A DNA stretch of 64,000 nt from Burkholderiales bacterium. GTDB lineage: Bacteria; Pseudomonadota; Gammaproteobacteria; Burkholderiales; Burkholderiaceae_C. A program made the position numbers and the translations under genes. Location of the stretch: positions 1 to 64,000 of the forward strand of contig JACRBA010000070.1 of the NCBI GenBank assembly GCA_016213265.1, read 5' to 3'. Shown here piece after piece: positions 46,378-55,825 of this stretch (the first letter of the stretch is position 1; each line of letters starts with the position of its first letter). The notes under the pieces are model-generated. The model ran no database searches. It saw only the letters and a list, made by a program, of their open reading frames with translations, and had not been told where the DNA came from.

Positions 46378-48474
46378 CTACGCGCCCGGGCGGCCACGGG
46401 TGCCGCCCGATGCGGCCGATGCGCCCGACGCCGCCGGCGTGGCGCCCAGCCGGGCGGCGAGCGCGCGGCAACCGGCCGCCCGCTCTTCGGCGGCGTCACT
46501 GCCCGGGTCCACCAGCGGCAGCAGGGCGGCCAGCGGGTTCACCAGGCCCAGCAGCACGGCCGGCACGATGCGCCGCGCCAGTGGGCCCTTGTCGAGCGCG
46601 AGCTCGGGGTCGGCCAGCGTGCCGCGCACGTGCACGGGCGTGCGCAGAGCCAGCGGGCTGAAGTCGCGCGGTGCCGAGCGCAGGGTGAGGTCGAGCGACT
46701 CCTGCGCCAGCGACAGCTGCCCCGTGGCCCAGAGCGTGGAGTCGGACGCGTCCACCACCAGCAGCCGAGGCACCACCACGCCGCGCTGCACGCGCAGGTC
46801 GGCCGCGCCGCAGCGCACGGGCAGCGACTCATCGCCGCGCAGCACCACGCCCACCGCCTGGGCGACGTCGATGCCGGCGCCCTCCACGACCAGATGCGAC
46901 AGGGTGCCGCGTGTCCACAGCAGCCGCGCCTCACCCTGGGCCTGCGACAGCAGCTGGGCGATGGAGCGCCCCGGGCCTTCCAGTGCCACCCGGGCATCCA
47001 GCTCGCCCGTCAGGTAGGGCGGCTGACCGCCTTCACGCGGCTGCGCGATCCACTCTTCCAGCCGCAGGTCGCGGGCGCGCAGGTCCATGGCCCAGTGGGC
47101 CTGGGGCGAGCGGCTGTCCAGCGTGATGCGGCCGGTGACGCGGCCGCGCGCCAGCGTGGCGTCCAGCTCGTCGAGCGAGAGCACGCGGTCGGTCAGGCGC
47201 AGCCGGCCGCGCACGGGCTGCAGCGCCTGCAGGCGCGGGTGGCCCAGCTCCAGCCGGCCGAGGGCGATGCGCACGTCGGCCTCCATCGCGGCCAGCGAGG
47301 GCAGGTCCAGCGGCCGGTCGGGCAGCACGCGGCCGGTGCCGCGTTCGTCGGCGCGCGTGTCCGACCGCTCGTTCGCCTGGGCCTTGGCGGCCACAGGGGG
47401 CTCGCCCGGCGCGGGCGTGGTGCCGATCGCCGGGCCCAGGTCCTGCAGCACCAGCGCGGATCCGCGCAGCTCGCCCGTGAGCACGGGCACCGCGCCGGGG
47501 CGACGTTCGAAGACGAACTCGCCCGCGAGCTGGCTGCGGCCGATGCGGGCGCTGTCCACGGCCGTGGTCCAGCGCTCGCCGCGGCGCACCAGTTGCCCGG
47601 TCATGGTGAAAGAGGGGGTGGTGGGCAGGGTCACGCCCAGCGGCTCGCCCACCGCGGCCAGCGACGGCCCGCTGAGCCGGTAGCGGCCGTCCAGCGCCGC
47701 GAGCGAGGGCAGGCGGTCCACCTGGCCCTCGAAGCGCAGCGCGGCCCGGCCGGCCTCGCCCTCCAGCCGCAGCGGCACCGGGGGCAGCTCGCGCAGGTCG
47801 AGGTCGGCCATCACCGGGCCCGTGGTCAGCTGCACCTGCAGCGGCGCATCGCGGTAGCGGCCCTTGGCGTTGGCGCGCCAGCCGGGCTGGCCCTGCCAGG
47901 TGTCGGCCAGGTAGGCGAAGCGGCCTTCCAGCTGCACGGCGGCCGCGGCATCGGCCAGGCGCAGGCGGCCGTCGCGCACCTGCAGCGACTCGAACTGCAC
48001 CCCGGCGATGGCCGGCGCGCCACTTTCCGCGGCGCGGCTGCCCTCACCGAAGTGCCAGCTCGCGCGCCCGTCGGCGCGGCGCTCGAGCTCGAACGCCAGG
48101 CCGTCGGCCTGCAGCGAGGCCACGCGCAGGGGCTGGCCGTCCCGCGCCGCCAGCAGGTCGCGCCAGCGCAGCCGCAGGTCCACATGGCGCGCCTGCATCA
48201 CCGGGCCCAGGCGGCTCCAGTCGGCATTGGCCACCTGCAGGGCATCCACACGCAGGTGCGGGCCACCCAGCAGCCGCAGGTGAAAGCCGGCGGCGCGCGA
48301 CGTGCCCGCCTCACCGGCGCCGAACTCGACCGCCCGCGCCAGCCGGCCGGACAGCCAGCGCTCGGCGGGCCCGGCCAGGAAGGGCCAGCCCCGCCATTCC
48401 GCCACGCCCACCGCGCCGACCAGCAGCGCCAGGCCGGCAAGCGCGAAGGCGGCGCCGCGCCTCAGGCGTGCCAT
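46378..48474 (-). CDS. AsmA family protein
   Basis: N-terminal TM plus long beta-rich AsmA-like repeats (LALDKGPLARRIVPAVLLGLVNPLAALLPLVDPG C-terminus). Confidence 0.85.
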   Translation of the reverse strand: MARLRRGAAFALAGLALLVGAVGVAEWRGWPFLAGPAERWLSGRLARAVEFGAGEAGTSRAAGFHLRLLGGPHLRVDALQVANADWSRLGPVMQARHVDLRLRWRDLLAARDGQPLRVASLQADGLAFELERRADGRASWHFGEGSRAAESGAPAIAGVQFESLQVRDGRLRLADAAAAVQLEGRFAYLADTWQGQPGWRANAKGRYRDAPLQVQLTTGPVMADLDLRELPPVPLRLEGEAGRAALRFEGQVDRLPSLAALDGRYRLSGPSLAAVGEPLGVTLPTTPSFTMTGQLVRRGERWTTAVDSARIGRSQLAGEFVFERRPGAVPVLTGELRGSALVLQDLGPAIGTTPAPGEPPVAAKAQANERSDTRADERGTGRVLPDRPLDLPSLAAMEADVRIALGRLELGHPRLQALQPVRGRLRLTDRVLSLDELDATLARGRVTGRITLDSRSPQAHWAMDLRARDLRLEEWIAQPREGGQPPYLTGELDARVALEGPGRSIAQLLSQAQGEARLLWTRGTLSHLVVEGAGIDVAQAVGVVLRGDESLPVRCGAADLRVQRGVVVPRLLVVDASDSTLWATGQLSLAQESLDLTLRSAPRDFSPLALRTPVHVRGTLADPELALDKGPLARRIVPAVLLGLVNPLAALLPLVDPGSDAAEERAAGCRALAARLGATPAASGASAASGGTRGRPGA

Positions 48475-48490
48475 GGTGGCGCCCTCGACT

Positions 48491-48910
48491 TCAGCGGCCC
48501 ACGTTGGGGTGGCGGTCGTGGCGGTTCTTCACGCCATCGCCGTCGCGGTCACGGTCCCAGGCGTTGGCCACGCCATCGTGGTCCTTGTCGTGGCGTGCCC
48601 AACGGCCGGCGGTGAAGACCCATTGGCCGTTGCGCTGCACCCAGCGCGGCTGCTGGTAGACATAGCCCGCGCGCACCGGCTGGAAGCTGCCGGCCACCCA
48701 CACATGCTGGTTGCCGCGCCAGGCCCAGTAGCCGGGCGCCCACACGTAGCCAGGCCGCGGCGGCGGCACGGCTTCGTAGCGCGGCGCGGGCGGGGGCACA
48801 CGCAGCACCAGGTCCACGTCCACGTCGGCGGCGGCGGGCAGGCTCAAGGAGGCCAGGGGCGCCGCCACGGCCAGGGCGAGGGGCAGCGCGAGCAGTCGGT
48901 TGCGGGGCAT
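48491..48910 (-). CDS. YXWGXW-repeat protein with C-terminal TSP3-like Asp-rich repeats
   Basis: PRPGYVWAPGYWAWRGNQHVWVAGSFQPVRAGYVYQQPRWVQRNGQWVFTAGRW then HDKDHDGVANAWDRDRDGDGVKNRHD. Confidence 0.85.
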   Translation of the reverse strand: MPRNRLLALPLALAVAAPLASLSLPAAADVDVDLVLRVPPPAPRYEAVPPPRPGYVWAPGYWAWRGNQHVWVAGSFQPVRAGYVYQQPRWVQRNGQWVFTAGRWARHDKDHDGVANAWDRDRDGDGVKNRHDRHPNVGR

Positions 48911-49046
48911 GGTCGGTCCTTTCGATGCCCGCCGTGGGGGCGGGCCATGCCGACATGCTGGCCGAGCGGCCGGCCAGGGGCCATCGGACACCGGGGCGTC
49001 ACCGTGTAGGCCGATGCCTGCACGCCCCGCGCGGCGCGCCGCCGCG

Positions 49047-50810
49047 TCAGCCCGCCTCGTCGAACTGCGCGCGGTGCAGGCGGGCGTAGTGGCCGCCGCG
49101 CGCCAGCAGCTCGGCATGGCGCCCCTGCTCGACGATGCGGCCCTGGTCCATCACCACGATGAGGTCGGCATGCTCGATGGTGGACATGCGGTGCGCGATG
49201 ACCAGCGTGGTGCGGCCGCGCACGAGGGTGCGCAGCGCCTGCTGCACATGGCGCTCGCTTTCGTTGTCCAGCGCGGAGGTGGCCTCGTCCAGGAGGAGCA
49301 GCGGCGCGTCCTTCAGGAAGGCGCGCGCGATGGCGATGCGCTGGCGCTGGCCGCCCGAAAGCGACACGCCGTTCTCGCCGCAGGGCGTGTCCAGGCCCTG
49401 CGGGGCGCGCTCGATGAACTCCCAGGCGTGGGCCGCGCGCGCGGCGCGCTCGATGGCCTCGCGCGGCACGTCGGGCCGGCCGTAGGCGATGTTGGCGGCC
49501 AGCGTGTCGTCGAACAGCACCACCTGCTGCCCCACCAGGGCCAGGTGCGCGCGCCAGTCGGCCAGGGGCAGGGCGTCGATGCGGCTGTCGCCCCAGAGGA
49601 TCTCGCCCTCGCCGGGCGCGTAGAAGCGCGCCAGCAGGTGGGTGACGGTGGTCTTGCCGCTGCCCGAGGCGCCCACCAGCGCCACCGTGGCACCGGCCGG
49701 CACGACGAGGTCGAAGCCCGCCAGAGCCGGGCGCTCCTGGCCCGGGTAGGTGAAGCCCACGCCGCGGAAGGCCAGCGCCTGGGCCGCGCGAGCGGGCGCG
49801 TTCGGCGCCGGGGCCGCAGGCGCCGAGGCGGGCGCGCCGTCGGCCTCCAGCGGTTCGTCCAGCAGGGCGAAGATGCTCTCCGCCGAGGCCAGGCCCGCCT
49901 GGATGGTGGCGTTCACGTTGGTGAGCCGGCGGATGGGCTCGAACAGCATGGACATGGCCGTCACGAAGCCGAAGAACTCGCCCGGCGTCAGCAGGTTGCG
50001 CGAGGACAGGGTGGTGACGAACAGGATCATCCCCGACACCGCCACCGCCGCCAGCACCTGCACCAGCGGCACGTTGGCCGCCTGCACGCGGATCGTGCGC
50101 ATGGTCGCGCGCCGCAGCCGCTCGGCCATCGCGTTGAAGCGCTCGGCCTCGTAGCGCCGCGCACCGAAGACCTTGATCTCCTTCACCCCGACCAGAGACG
50201 ACTCCACCTGCCCGGTCATCAGCCCGGCGAGCTGCTGCATCTCGCGGTTGGAGCCGCGCAGCTTGCGGCTGGCCACGCGGATCACCACGGCCACCACAGG
50301 GCCCACCACCACCAGCATCACGGCCAGCTGCCAGGCGGTGTAGAGCAAGTAGCCCACCAGGCCCACGACGAACAGCGAGTCGCGCACCACCACGATCCAC
50401 GCATTGGAGATGGACTGGCCCACCTGCGGGATGTCGTACAGCACCCGCGAGAGCATGCGGCCGTGGGTCTGCGCCTGGTGGGTGGCCAGGGGCAGGCCGG
50501 TCTGGTGGTCGAAGACCTGCTGGCGCAGATCGGCGATGGCGCGCTGCGCCACCCACTGGCTGGACACGTTGGCGGCGTACTCCGCCAGGCCCTTGCCCAG
50601 GAAGACGGCCATCATCAGCAGCGGCACCTGCCAGCCGGCGGTGGCGTTCTTGCCGATGAGCGCCTCGTCGGTCAGCCGCTTGAGCAGCGCCGGCAGCATG
50701 GGCTCCAGCACCGCGGCGCCCACCATGGCCAGCAGCGACACCGCCACCACGCGGCGGTAGGGCCGGGCATAACCCAGCAGGCGGCGGTAGGTTCCCCAGG
50801 CGGCCTTCAT
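49047..50810 (-). CDS. msbA: MsbA-like lipid flippase ABC transporter
   Basis: TM-NBD fusion; VALVGASGSGKTTVTHLLARFY; VSLSGGQRQRIAIARAFLKDAPLLLLDEATSALDNESE. Confidence 0.95.
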   Translation of the reverse strand: MKAAWGTYRRLLGYARPYRRVVAVSLLAMVGAAVLEPMLPALLKRLTDEALIGKNATAGWQVPLLMMAVFLGKGLAEYAANVSSQWVAQRAIADLRQQVFDHQTGLPLATHQAQTHGRMLSRVLYDIPQVGQSISNAWIVVVRDSLFVVGLVGYLLYTAWQLAVMLVVVGPVVAVVIRVASRKLRGSNREMQQLAGLMTGQVESSLVGVKEIKVFGARRYEAERFNAMAERLRRATMRTIRVQAANVPLVQVLAAVAVSGMILFVTTLSSRNLLTPGEFFGFVTAMSMLFEPIRRLTNVNATIQAGLASAESIFALLDEPLEADGAPASAPAAPAPNAPARAAQALAFRGVGFTYPGQERPALAGFDLVVPAGATVALVGASGSGKTTVTHLLARFYAPGEGEILWGDSRIDALPLADWRAHLALVGQQVVLFDDTLAANIAYGRPDVPREAIERAARAAHAWEFIERAPQGLDTPCGENGVSLSGGQRQRIAIARAFLKDAPLLLLDEATSALDNESERHVQQALRTLVRGRTTLVIAHRMSTIEHADLIVVMDQGRIVEQGRHAELLARGGHYARLHRAQFDEAG

Positions 50811-51481
50811 TCGCGGCGCAGCAGCTTGTCGATGAGCCAGTCGCCCAGGCCGTTCTCGCGGCGCTGGCGGTGGAAGTCGTGGTGCAGCTGCACCTTGTCG
50901 TAGCGCGTCCTCACCCAGTCGATGAAGGCGATGGGCTCGCGTGCGTTGTCCTGCTCGTAGCGGTCGAAGAAGTAGTCGAGCACGGCGGTCTGGCCCATGC
51001 GGAAGTGGCCGTAGCGCCAGCTCAGCTCGCGCCGCGCCTGCGCGATGGGCTCACCCAGGTGGAAATGGCGGTACAGCACGCTGGCCAGCCCGGCGCGGTC
51101 GGCGCCCGACTTGCAGTGCAGCAGCGCGGGGTACTGGATGCCCTCGAAGATCTCGCGCGTGGCCTCGATCACCTCCCGGGTGGGCGGCTGGCGCGAGTAC
51201 ATGCGGTGGTCGATGAGGCGGATGCCGGCGTCCTGGCAGGCCTGCACTTCCATCGGGTACGAACCGTAGCCGTGGTCACCACGCAGGTTCACGATGGTGC
51301 GGATGCCCAGCTCGCGCTGGTAGGTGCGGATCTGCGCCGGGCTGGGCTGCGACAGCCGGTACATGCCGCCGCCGAGCGCATGGAAGTTGTTGTAGACCGC
51401 CCGCACGAAGCCGTGGTCCACCAGGTGCATGTCCAGCCAGGCCCACAGGCGGCCGAGGCGGGAGGAGAGGTCGTGCGGCAT
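50807..51481 (-). CDS. Tyrosine/dual-specificity phosphatase family protein
   Basis: HCKSGADRAG (CX5R) catalytic loop; ATGA overlap with msbA. Confidence 0.88.
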   Translation of the reverse strand: MPHDLSSRLGRLWAWLDMHLVDHGFVRAVYNNFHALGGGMYRLSQPSPAQIRTYQRELGIRTIVNLRGDHGYGSYPMEVQACQDAGIRLIDHRMYSRQPPTREVIEATREIFEGIQYPALLHCKSGADRAGLASVLYRHFHLGEPIAQARRELSWRYGHFRMGQTAVLDYFFDRYEQDNAREPIAFIDWVRTRYDKVQLHHDFHRQRRENGLGDWLIDKLLRRE

Positions 51482-51578
51482 CGGCGCGGCGGGCCCGGGG
51501 GGTCAAACGCCGCATTTTAGGTGCCGAGGGCCGCCGGCGCCTCGCGGCGGCGGCGGCCCTGGCGGGTCAGCGCGGGAC

Positions 51579-51968
51579 TCAGTTGCGGTCGGCGCGCGGG
51601 GCCAGCGAGCTGTCGGCGCTGGTGGCCGTGCTGGACGAGGTGTTCGCGTCGCTGCCCATCAGCGGGGCGTCGCGGTCGGCCTGCGGCGAGGTGGTCACGT
51701 CCATCGCGCCGTTGGCGTTGCGGCCGGCGTCCACGTCCACGCCCGGCACGCCCTGGGCGCGCTCGGTGTTGGCGCGGTTCACGTCGATCGCGCCGTCGGC
51801 ATTGCGGCCCACGTTCACGTCCACGTCGGGCACGCCCTTGTCCATTTCGGACTGGGTCGTCGTGGTGGTCGAGGGGGTCGACGTGTCGGTGGTCGACTGG
51901 GCGTACAGGCCCACGGTACCGGCGGCGAGGGCGGCGGCCAGGGCGGCTTGCAGGGTGCGCTTGTTCAT
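51579..51968 (-). CDS. Secreted low-complexity hypothetical protein with internal repeat
   Basis: Signal peptide; VPDVDVNVGRNADGAIDV / VPGVDVDAGRNANGAMDV duplication. Confidence 0.75.
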   Translation of the reverse strand: MNKRTLQAALAAALAAGTVGLYAQSTTDTSTPSTTTTTQSEMDKGVPDVDVNVGRNADGAIDVNRANTERAQGVPGVDVDAGRNANGAMDVTTSPQADRDAPLMGSDANTSSSTATSADSSLAPRADRN

Positions 51969-52192
51969 GTGGAATCTCCTTGTCGGGTGGATCGGTTGTC
52001 GGGCCGCTGCGGGCCTCATCGACGGGATCCATGGTGCGTCGGCCACCGGCCGCCGTGTGTCGGACAGCACCGACGCTGCGCGTCGGTCGGTGCCGCGGCG
52101 TCGGTGCCCGCTGTACACCTGTCCAGGGTGGCCGACCTACATTCCTGCGCCGGCCCGTGCGCCGAACGCCCGCACCACCCAAGGAAGCACCC

Positions 52193-54415
52193 ATGGCATT
52201 GCATTTCCTCCGCCCGTTGCTGACCCTACTGCTCGCGCTCGTGGCCGGCCAGGCCATCGCACAGGGCTACCGCTGGCAGAACGTGCCCATGGGTGGCGGC
52301 GGCTTCGTGTCGGCGATCATTCCGAGCCGCACACAGAAGGGCCTCTTCTACGCGCGCACGGACGTGGGCGGCGCCTACCGCTTGGATAAGACGAACGCGC
52401 GCTGGGTACCGCTGAACGACTCGCTGTCGGAGGACGACGTGGGCCTCCTGGGCATCGAGTCACTGGCGCTCGACCCCAAGAACTCGGCCGTCGTCTACCT
52501 GCTGGCCGGCACCTCGTACTTCAGCAACGGCAAGACCGTGGTCATGCGGTCGACCGACTACGGTGCCACCTTCGCGCAGATCACCGACGTGACCAGCCAG
52601 GTGCGCGCGCACGGCAACGGCATGGGCCGGCAGAACGGTGAGCGGCTGCAGGTCGACCCGGGCAGCAGCCAGGTGCTCTACCTCGGCTCACGCAACAACG
52701 GCCTGTTCAAGAGCACGAACAGCGGCGCCAGCTTCACCCGCGTCAATGCCCTCAACCTGACGACCACGCTGAATGGCAACGGCATCAGCTTCGTCTGGCT
52801 CGACCCTTCCAGCGTGTCGGGCGGTGTCGCCCAGCGCATCGTCGTCGGTGTGTCGCGCCCGACCAGCGAAGGCCCCAACCTCTACCTCAGCACGGATGCC
52901 GGCGCGAGCTTCAGCGCCCTCGGTTCCGGGGCGGGGGCCAGCCTCATGCCGCAGCGCGCCGCCTACGCGAGCAACGGCCACCTGTACATCACCTTCGGCA
53001 ACGGTGCCGGCCCCCATGGGCAGGAGGTGAAGGACGCCAACGGCAACCTCATCCGCACCGACGCCATGGATTCGGGCCAGATCTGGCGCTACACCCTCGC
53101 CACCGGCGCCTGGACCCACGTCACCCCCGCGGGCTACACGAACGCGTTCTCCGGCATCTCGGTGGACCCGCGCAACCCGTTGCGGCTCGTCGCGTCCACC
53201 ATCAACACCTACATGGCCCAGGGCCGTGCCTGGGGCGACCAGTTCTTCACCAGCACCGACGGCGGCGCCACCTGGACCAACGTCGTGCAGCGCGGCTATG
53301 CGCTCGGCACCGGCGGGGTGACCTGGGTCGCCAACAGCTCCATCCACTGGAGCGGCACGATCGAGTTCGACCCGTTCAACACGGCGTCGGTGTGGGTCAC
53401 GTCCGGCAACGGGGTGTTCCGCACGGCCAACATCGACGCCACGCCCGCGACCTGGACCTTCACCGTCAAGGGGCTGGAGGAAACCGTGCCGCTGAACCTG
53501 GCCAGCGTGCCGGGTGGGCCGCTGCTCTCGGCGATCGGCGACTACGATGGTTTCCGCCACACCCGCCTGACCGGCTATGCCCCCATGCACTCGCCGAGCA
53601 TGGGCACCACGCCCGGCCTGGCGATGGCCGCCGCCAAGCCCAAGATGCTCGTGCGGGTGGGCAACAAGATGTACTACACCACCAACGCCGGCTCGAGCTG
53701 GTCGCCGGTGAACAACATCCAGGGCACGCACGGCCAGGTGGCGCTCTCGGCCAACGGCGGGGTGCTGCTGCACACGGTGACCGTCTGGACCAACGGCAAT
53801 GCGGTGACGACCACCTACCGATCCACCAACTTCACCAGCGCCAACCCCACCTGGACGGTCGTCTCGGGCCTGGGCAACAACGCCACGCGGCCCTTTGCCG
53901 ACCCGGTGAACGCCAACAAGTTCTACGCCTACGACCCGGCCGCCGGCAAGCTGCTCGCGAGCAGCAACGGGGGCCTGACCTTCACGGCGGCGGGCTCGCT
54001 GGCCGCCTGGGGCGCGCCCATCGGCCGCGCGGCGCCGGGCCGCCAGGGCGACGTGTGGATCGCCCTCAACGGGGGCGGCCTGGCCCGCTCGACCGACTCG
54101 GGCCTCACCTTCTCGACCTTGGCGAAGGTGAGCCACGCGAGCGCGGTGGGCTTCGGCAAGGCGGCCACCGGCGCGAGCTACCCCACGGTGTTCATCTGGG
54201 GCGTGGCCAACGGCGGCCCCCGCGGCGTGTACCGCTCCACCGATGCCGGGGCGAGCTGGGTGCGCGTCAACGACGCGAGCCACCAGTACGGCGGCCCGGG
54301 CAACGGCCAGTTCGTGATGGGCGACATGAACGTCGAGGGCCGGGTCTACATGAGCACCGTCGGCCGCGGCCTGGTCTACGGTGAACCAGCGACCGGCCGG
54401 CTGCCGGCGCGATAG
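52193..54415 (+). CDS. GH74-like xyloglucanase/beta-propeller glycoside hydrolase (secreted)
   Basis: YRWQNVPMGGGGFVSAIIPSRTQKGLFYARTDVGGAYRLDKTNARWVPLND; multiple S.D.G.SF BNR repeats. Confidence 0.88.
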   Translation: MALHFLRPLLTLLLALVAGQAIAQGYRWQNVPMGGGGFVSAIIPSRTQKGLFYARTDVGGAYRLDKTNARWVPLNDSLSEDDVGLLGIESLALDPKNSAVVYLLAGTSYFSNGKTVVMRSTDYGATFAQITDVTSQVRAHGNGMGRQNGERLQVDPGSSQVLYLGSRNNGLFKSTNSGASFTRVNALNLTTTLNGNGISFVWLDPSSVSGGVAQRIVVGVSRPTSEGPNLYLSTDAGASFSALGSGAGASLMPQRAAYASNGHLYITFGNGAGPHGQEVKDANGNLIRTDAMDSGQIWRYTLATGAWTHVTPAGYTNAFSGISVDPRNPLRLVASTINTYMAQGRAWGDQFFTSTDGGATWTNVVQRGYALGTGGVTWVANSSIHWSGTIEFDPFNTASVWVTSGNGVFRTANIDATPATWTFTVKGLEETVPLNLASVPGGPLLSAIGDYDGFRHTRLTGYAPMHSPSMGTTPGLAMAAAKPKMLVRVGNKMYYTTNAGSSWSPVNNIQGTHGQVALSANGGVLLHTVTVWTNGNAVTTTYRSTNFTSANPTWTVVSGLGNNATRPFADPVNANKFYAYDPAAGKLLASSNGGLTFTAAGSLAAWGAPIGRAAPGRQGDVWIALNGGGLARSTDSGLTFSTLAKVSHASAVGFGKAATGASYPTVFIWGVANGGPRGVYRSTDAGASWVRVNDASHQYGGPGNGQFVMGDMNVEGRVYMSTVGRGLVYGEPATGRLPAR

Positions 54416-54475
54416 CGGGCGGCGAATCGACGTGGCCGGTGCCAGGGCGGCCGACGGCACCGCCCTGGGGGCCGG

Positions 54476-55762
54476 TCAATGCAGCTTGAGCCGCCCCGAC
54501 ACGCGCCGCTGCAGCAGCCGGGCCATCGCCAGCACGAAGGTGCCGCCCACGCCGAGGATGGCGCGGTGGTGCATCAGGTGCAGCGACATGTACATCCACT
54601 TGGCGATGAGGCCCTCGACGAAGAAGTTGCGCCCGGCCAGGCCGCCCATGAGGTTGCCCACGCCCTTGTTGTCGCCGAGCGAGACGAGCGAGCCGAAGTC
54701 GCGGTAGGTGAAGGGGTGGGAGGAGGGCGCCCGCTCGCGCAGCAGCGCCATGAGCCGGGCTTCCAGGTATTCGGCCTGCTGGTGCGCCGCCTGCGCGCGG
54801 GCCGGCACCGTCTTGTCCGCTGTCCAGGGGCAGGCGGCGCAATCACCCAGGGCGTAGACGCCTTCCGCCGAGGTGGCCAGGTGCTCGTTGACGACGAACT
54901 GGTGGGCGCGGTTGGTGGTCAGGCTGTATGACGCGTTATGCGGCGCGGCCTGGATGCCGGCGGCCCAGACGATGAGGTCGGCGACGATGTCGCCCTGGGC
55001 TTCGGTGACGAGGCGGTCGGGCTGCACGACCAGCACGCGCGTGCGGGTGAGCACGCGCACCTGCTTGCGCTGCAGGGCCGTCTGGGCCTGGGCCGAGATG
55101 CGCTCGGGCAGGCCGGCCAGGATGCGGGGCGCCGCCTCCACCAGCGTGAGGTCGAGCCGGAAGGCCTGCTCCGGGTCCAGGCTGGCCAGCGTCTCCTGGT
55201 GGGCTTCGATCAGCTCGGCGGCCAGCTCCACGCCCGTGGCGCCGCCGCCCACGATGGCGATGCCCAGGCGCTTCTCGGCGGCGAAGGCGCTGCGCGTGAA
55301 CGCGGCCTGCAGATGGCGGCGGAAGCGCTCGGCGTCGGCCGCCTGCTCCAGCACGTAGGCGTGCTCGGCACCGGGCGTGCCGAAGAAGTTGGAGCCGCTG
55401 CCCATCGCCAGCACCAGCCAGCGGTAGCTCAGCGTGCGCTCGGGCACGAGCAGGCGGCCCTGCTCGTCGTGGATGGCGCCCAGCCGCAGCGTGCGCGCCT
55501 GGGTGTCCAGCCCGCGCAGCTCACCCAGCGTGAAGCCGAAGTGGTTGCGGCGCGCCAGCACGGTGTAGCTCAGGCCTTCCTGGTGCGCGTCCAGCGTGCC
55601 CGCGGCCACTTCGTGCAGCGTGGGCTTCCAGATGTGGAACACCGAGCGGTCCACCAGCAGCACGCGCCGGGGGCCCTGCCGGCGCCCCAGGCGACGCCCC
55701 AATCGCGCGGCCAGTTCCAGACCGCCCGCGCCACCGCCCACCACCACCACGTCATGGTGCAT
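54476..55762 (-). CDS. Type II NADH dehydrogenase / NAD(P)/FAD oxidoreductase
   Basis: VVVGGGAGGLELAARLGRRLG; LGIAIVGGGATGVELAAEL; VYALGDCAACP. Confidence 0.93.
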   Translation of the reverse strand: MHHDVVVVGGGAGGLELAARLGRRLGRRQGPRRVLLVDRSVFHIWKPTLHEVAAGTLDAHQEGLSYTVLARRNHFGFTLGELRGLDTQARTLRLGAIHDEQGRLLVPERTLSYRWLVLAMGSGSNFFGTPGAEHAYVLEQAADAERFRRHLQAAFTRSAFAAEKRLGIAIVGGGATGVELAAELIEAHQETLASLDPEQAFRLDLTLVEAAPRILAGLPERISAQAQTALQRKQVRVLTRTRVLVVQPDRLVTEAQGDIVADLIVWAAGIQAAPHNASYSLTTNRAHQFVVNEHLATSAEGVYALGDCAACPWTADKTVPARAQAAHQQAEYLEARLMALLRERAPSSHPFTYRDFGSLVSLGDNKGVGNLMGGLAGRNFFVEGLIAKWMYMSLHLMHHRAILGVGGTFVLAMARLLQRRVSGRLKLH

Positions 55763-55825
55763 ACCGTGCTCCTCGTCCCGTCCGCCTCGGCGGGATCGTA
55801 CCGCGCGTCCAGGGTTTCCCCGGGG

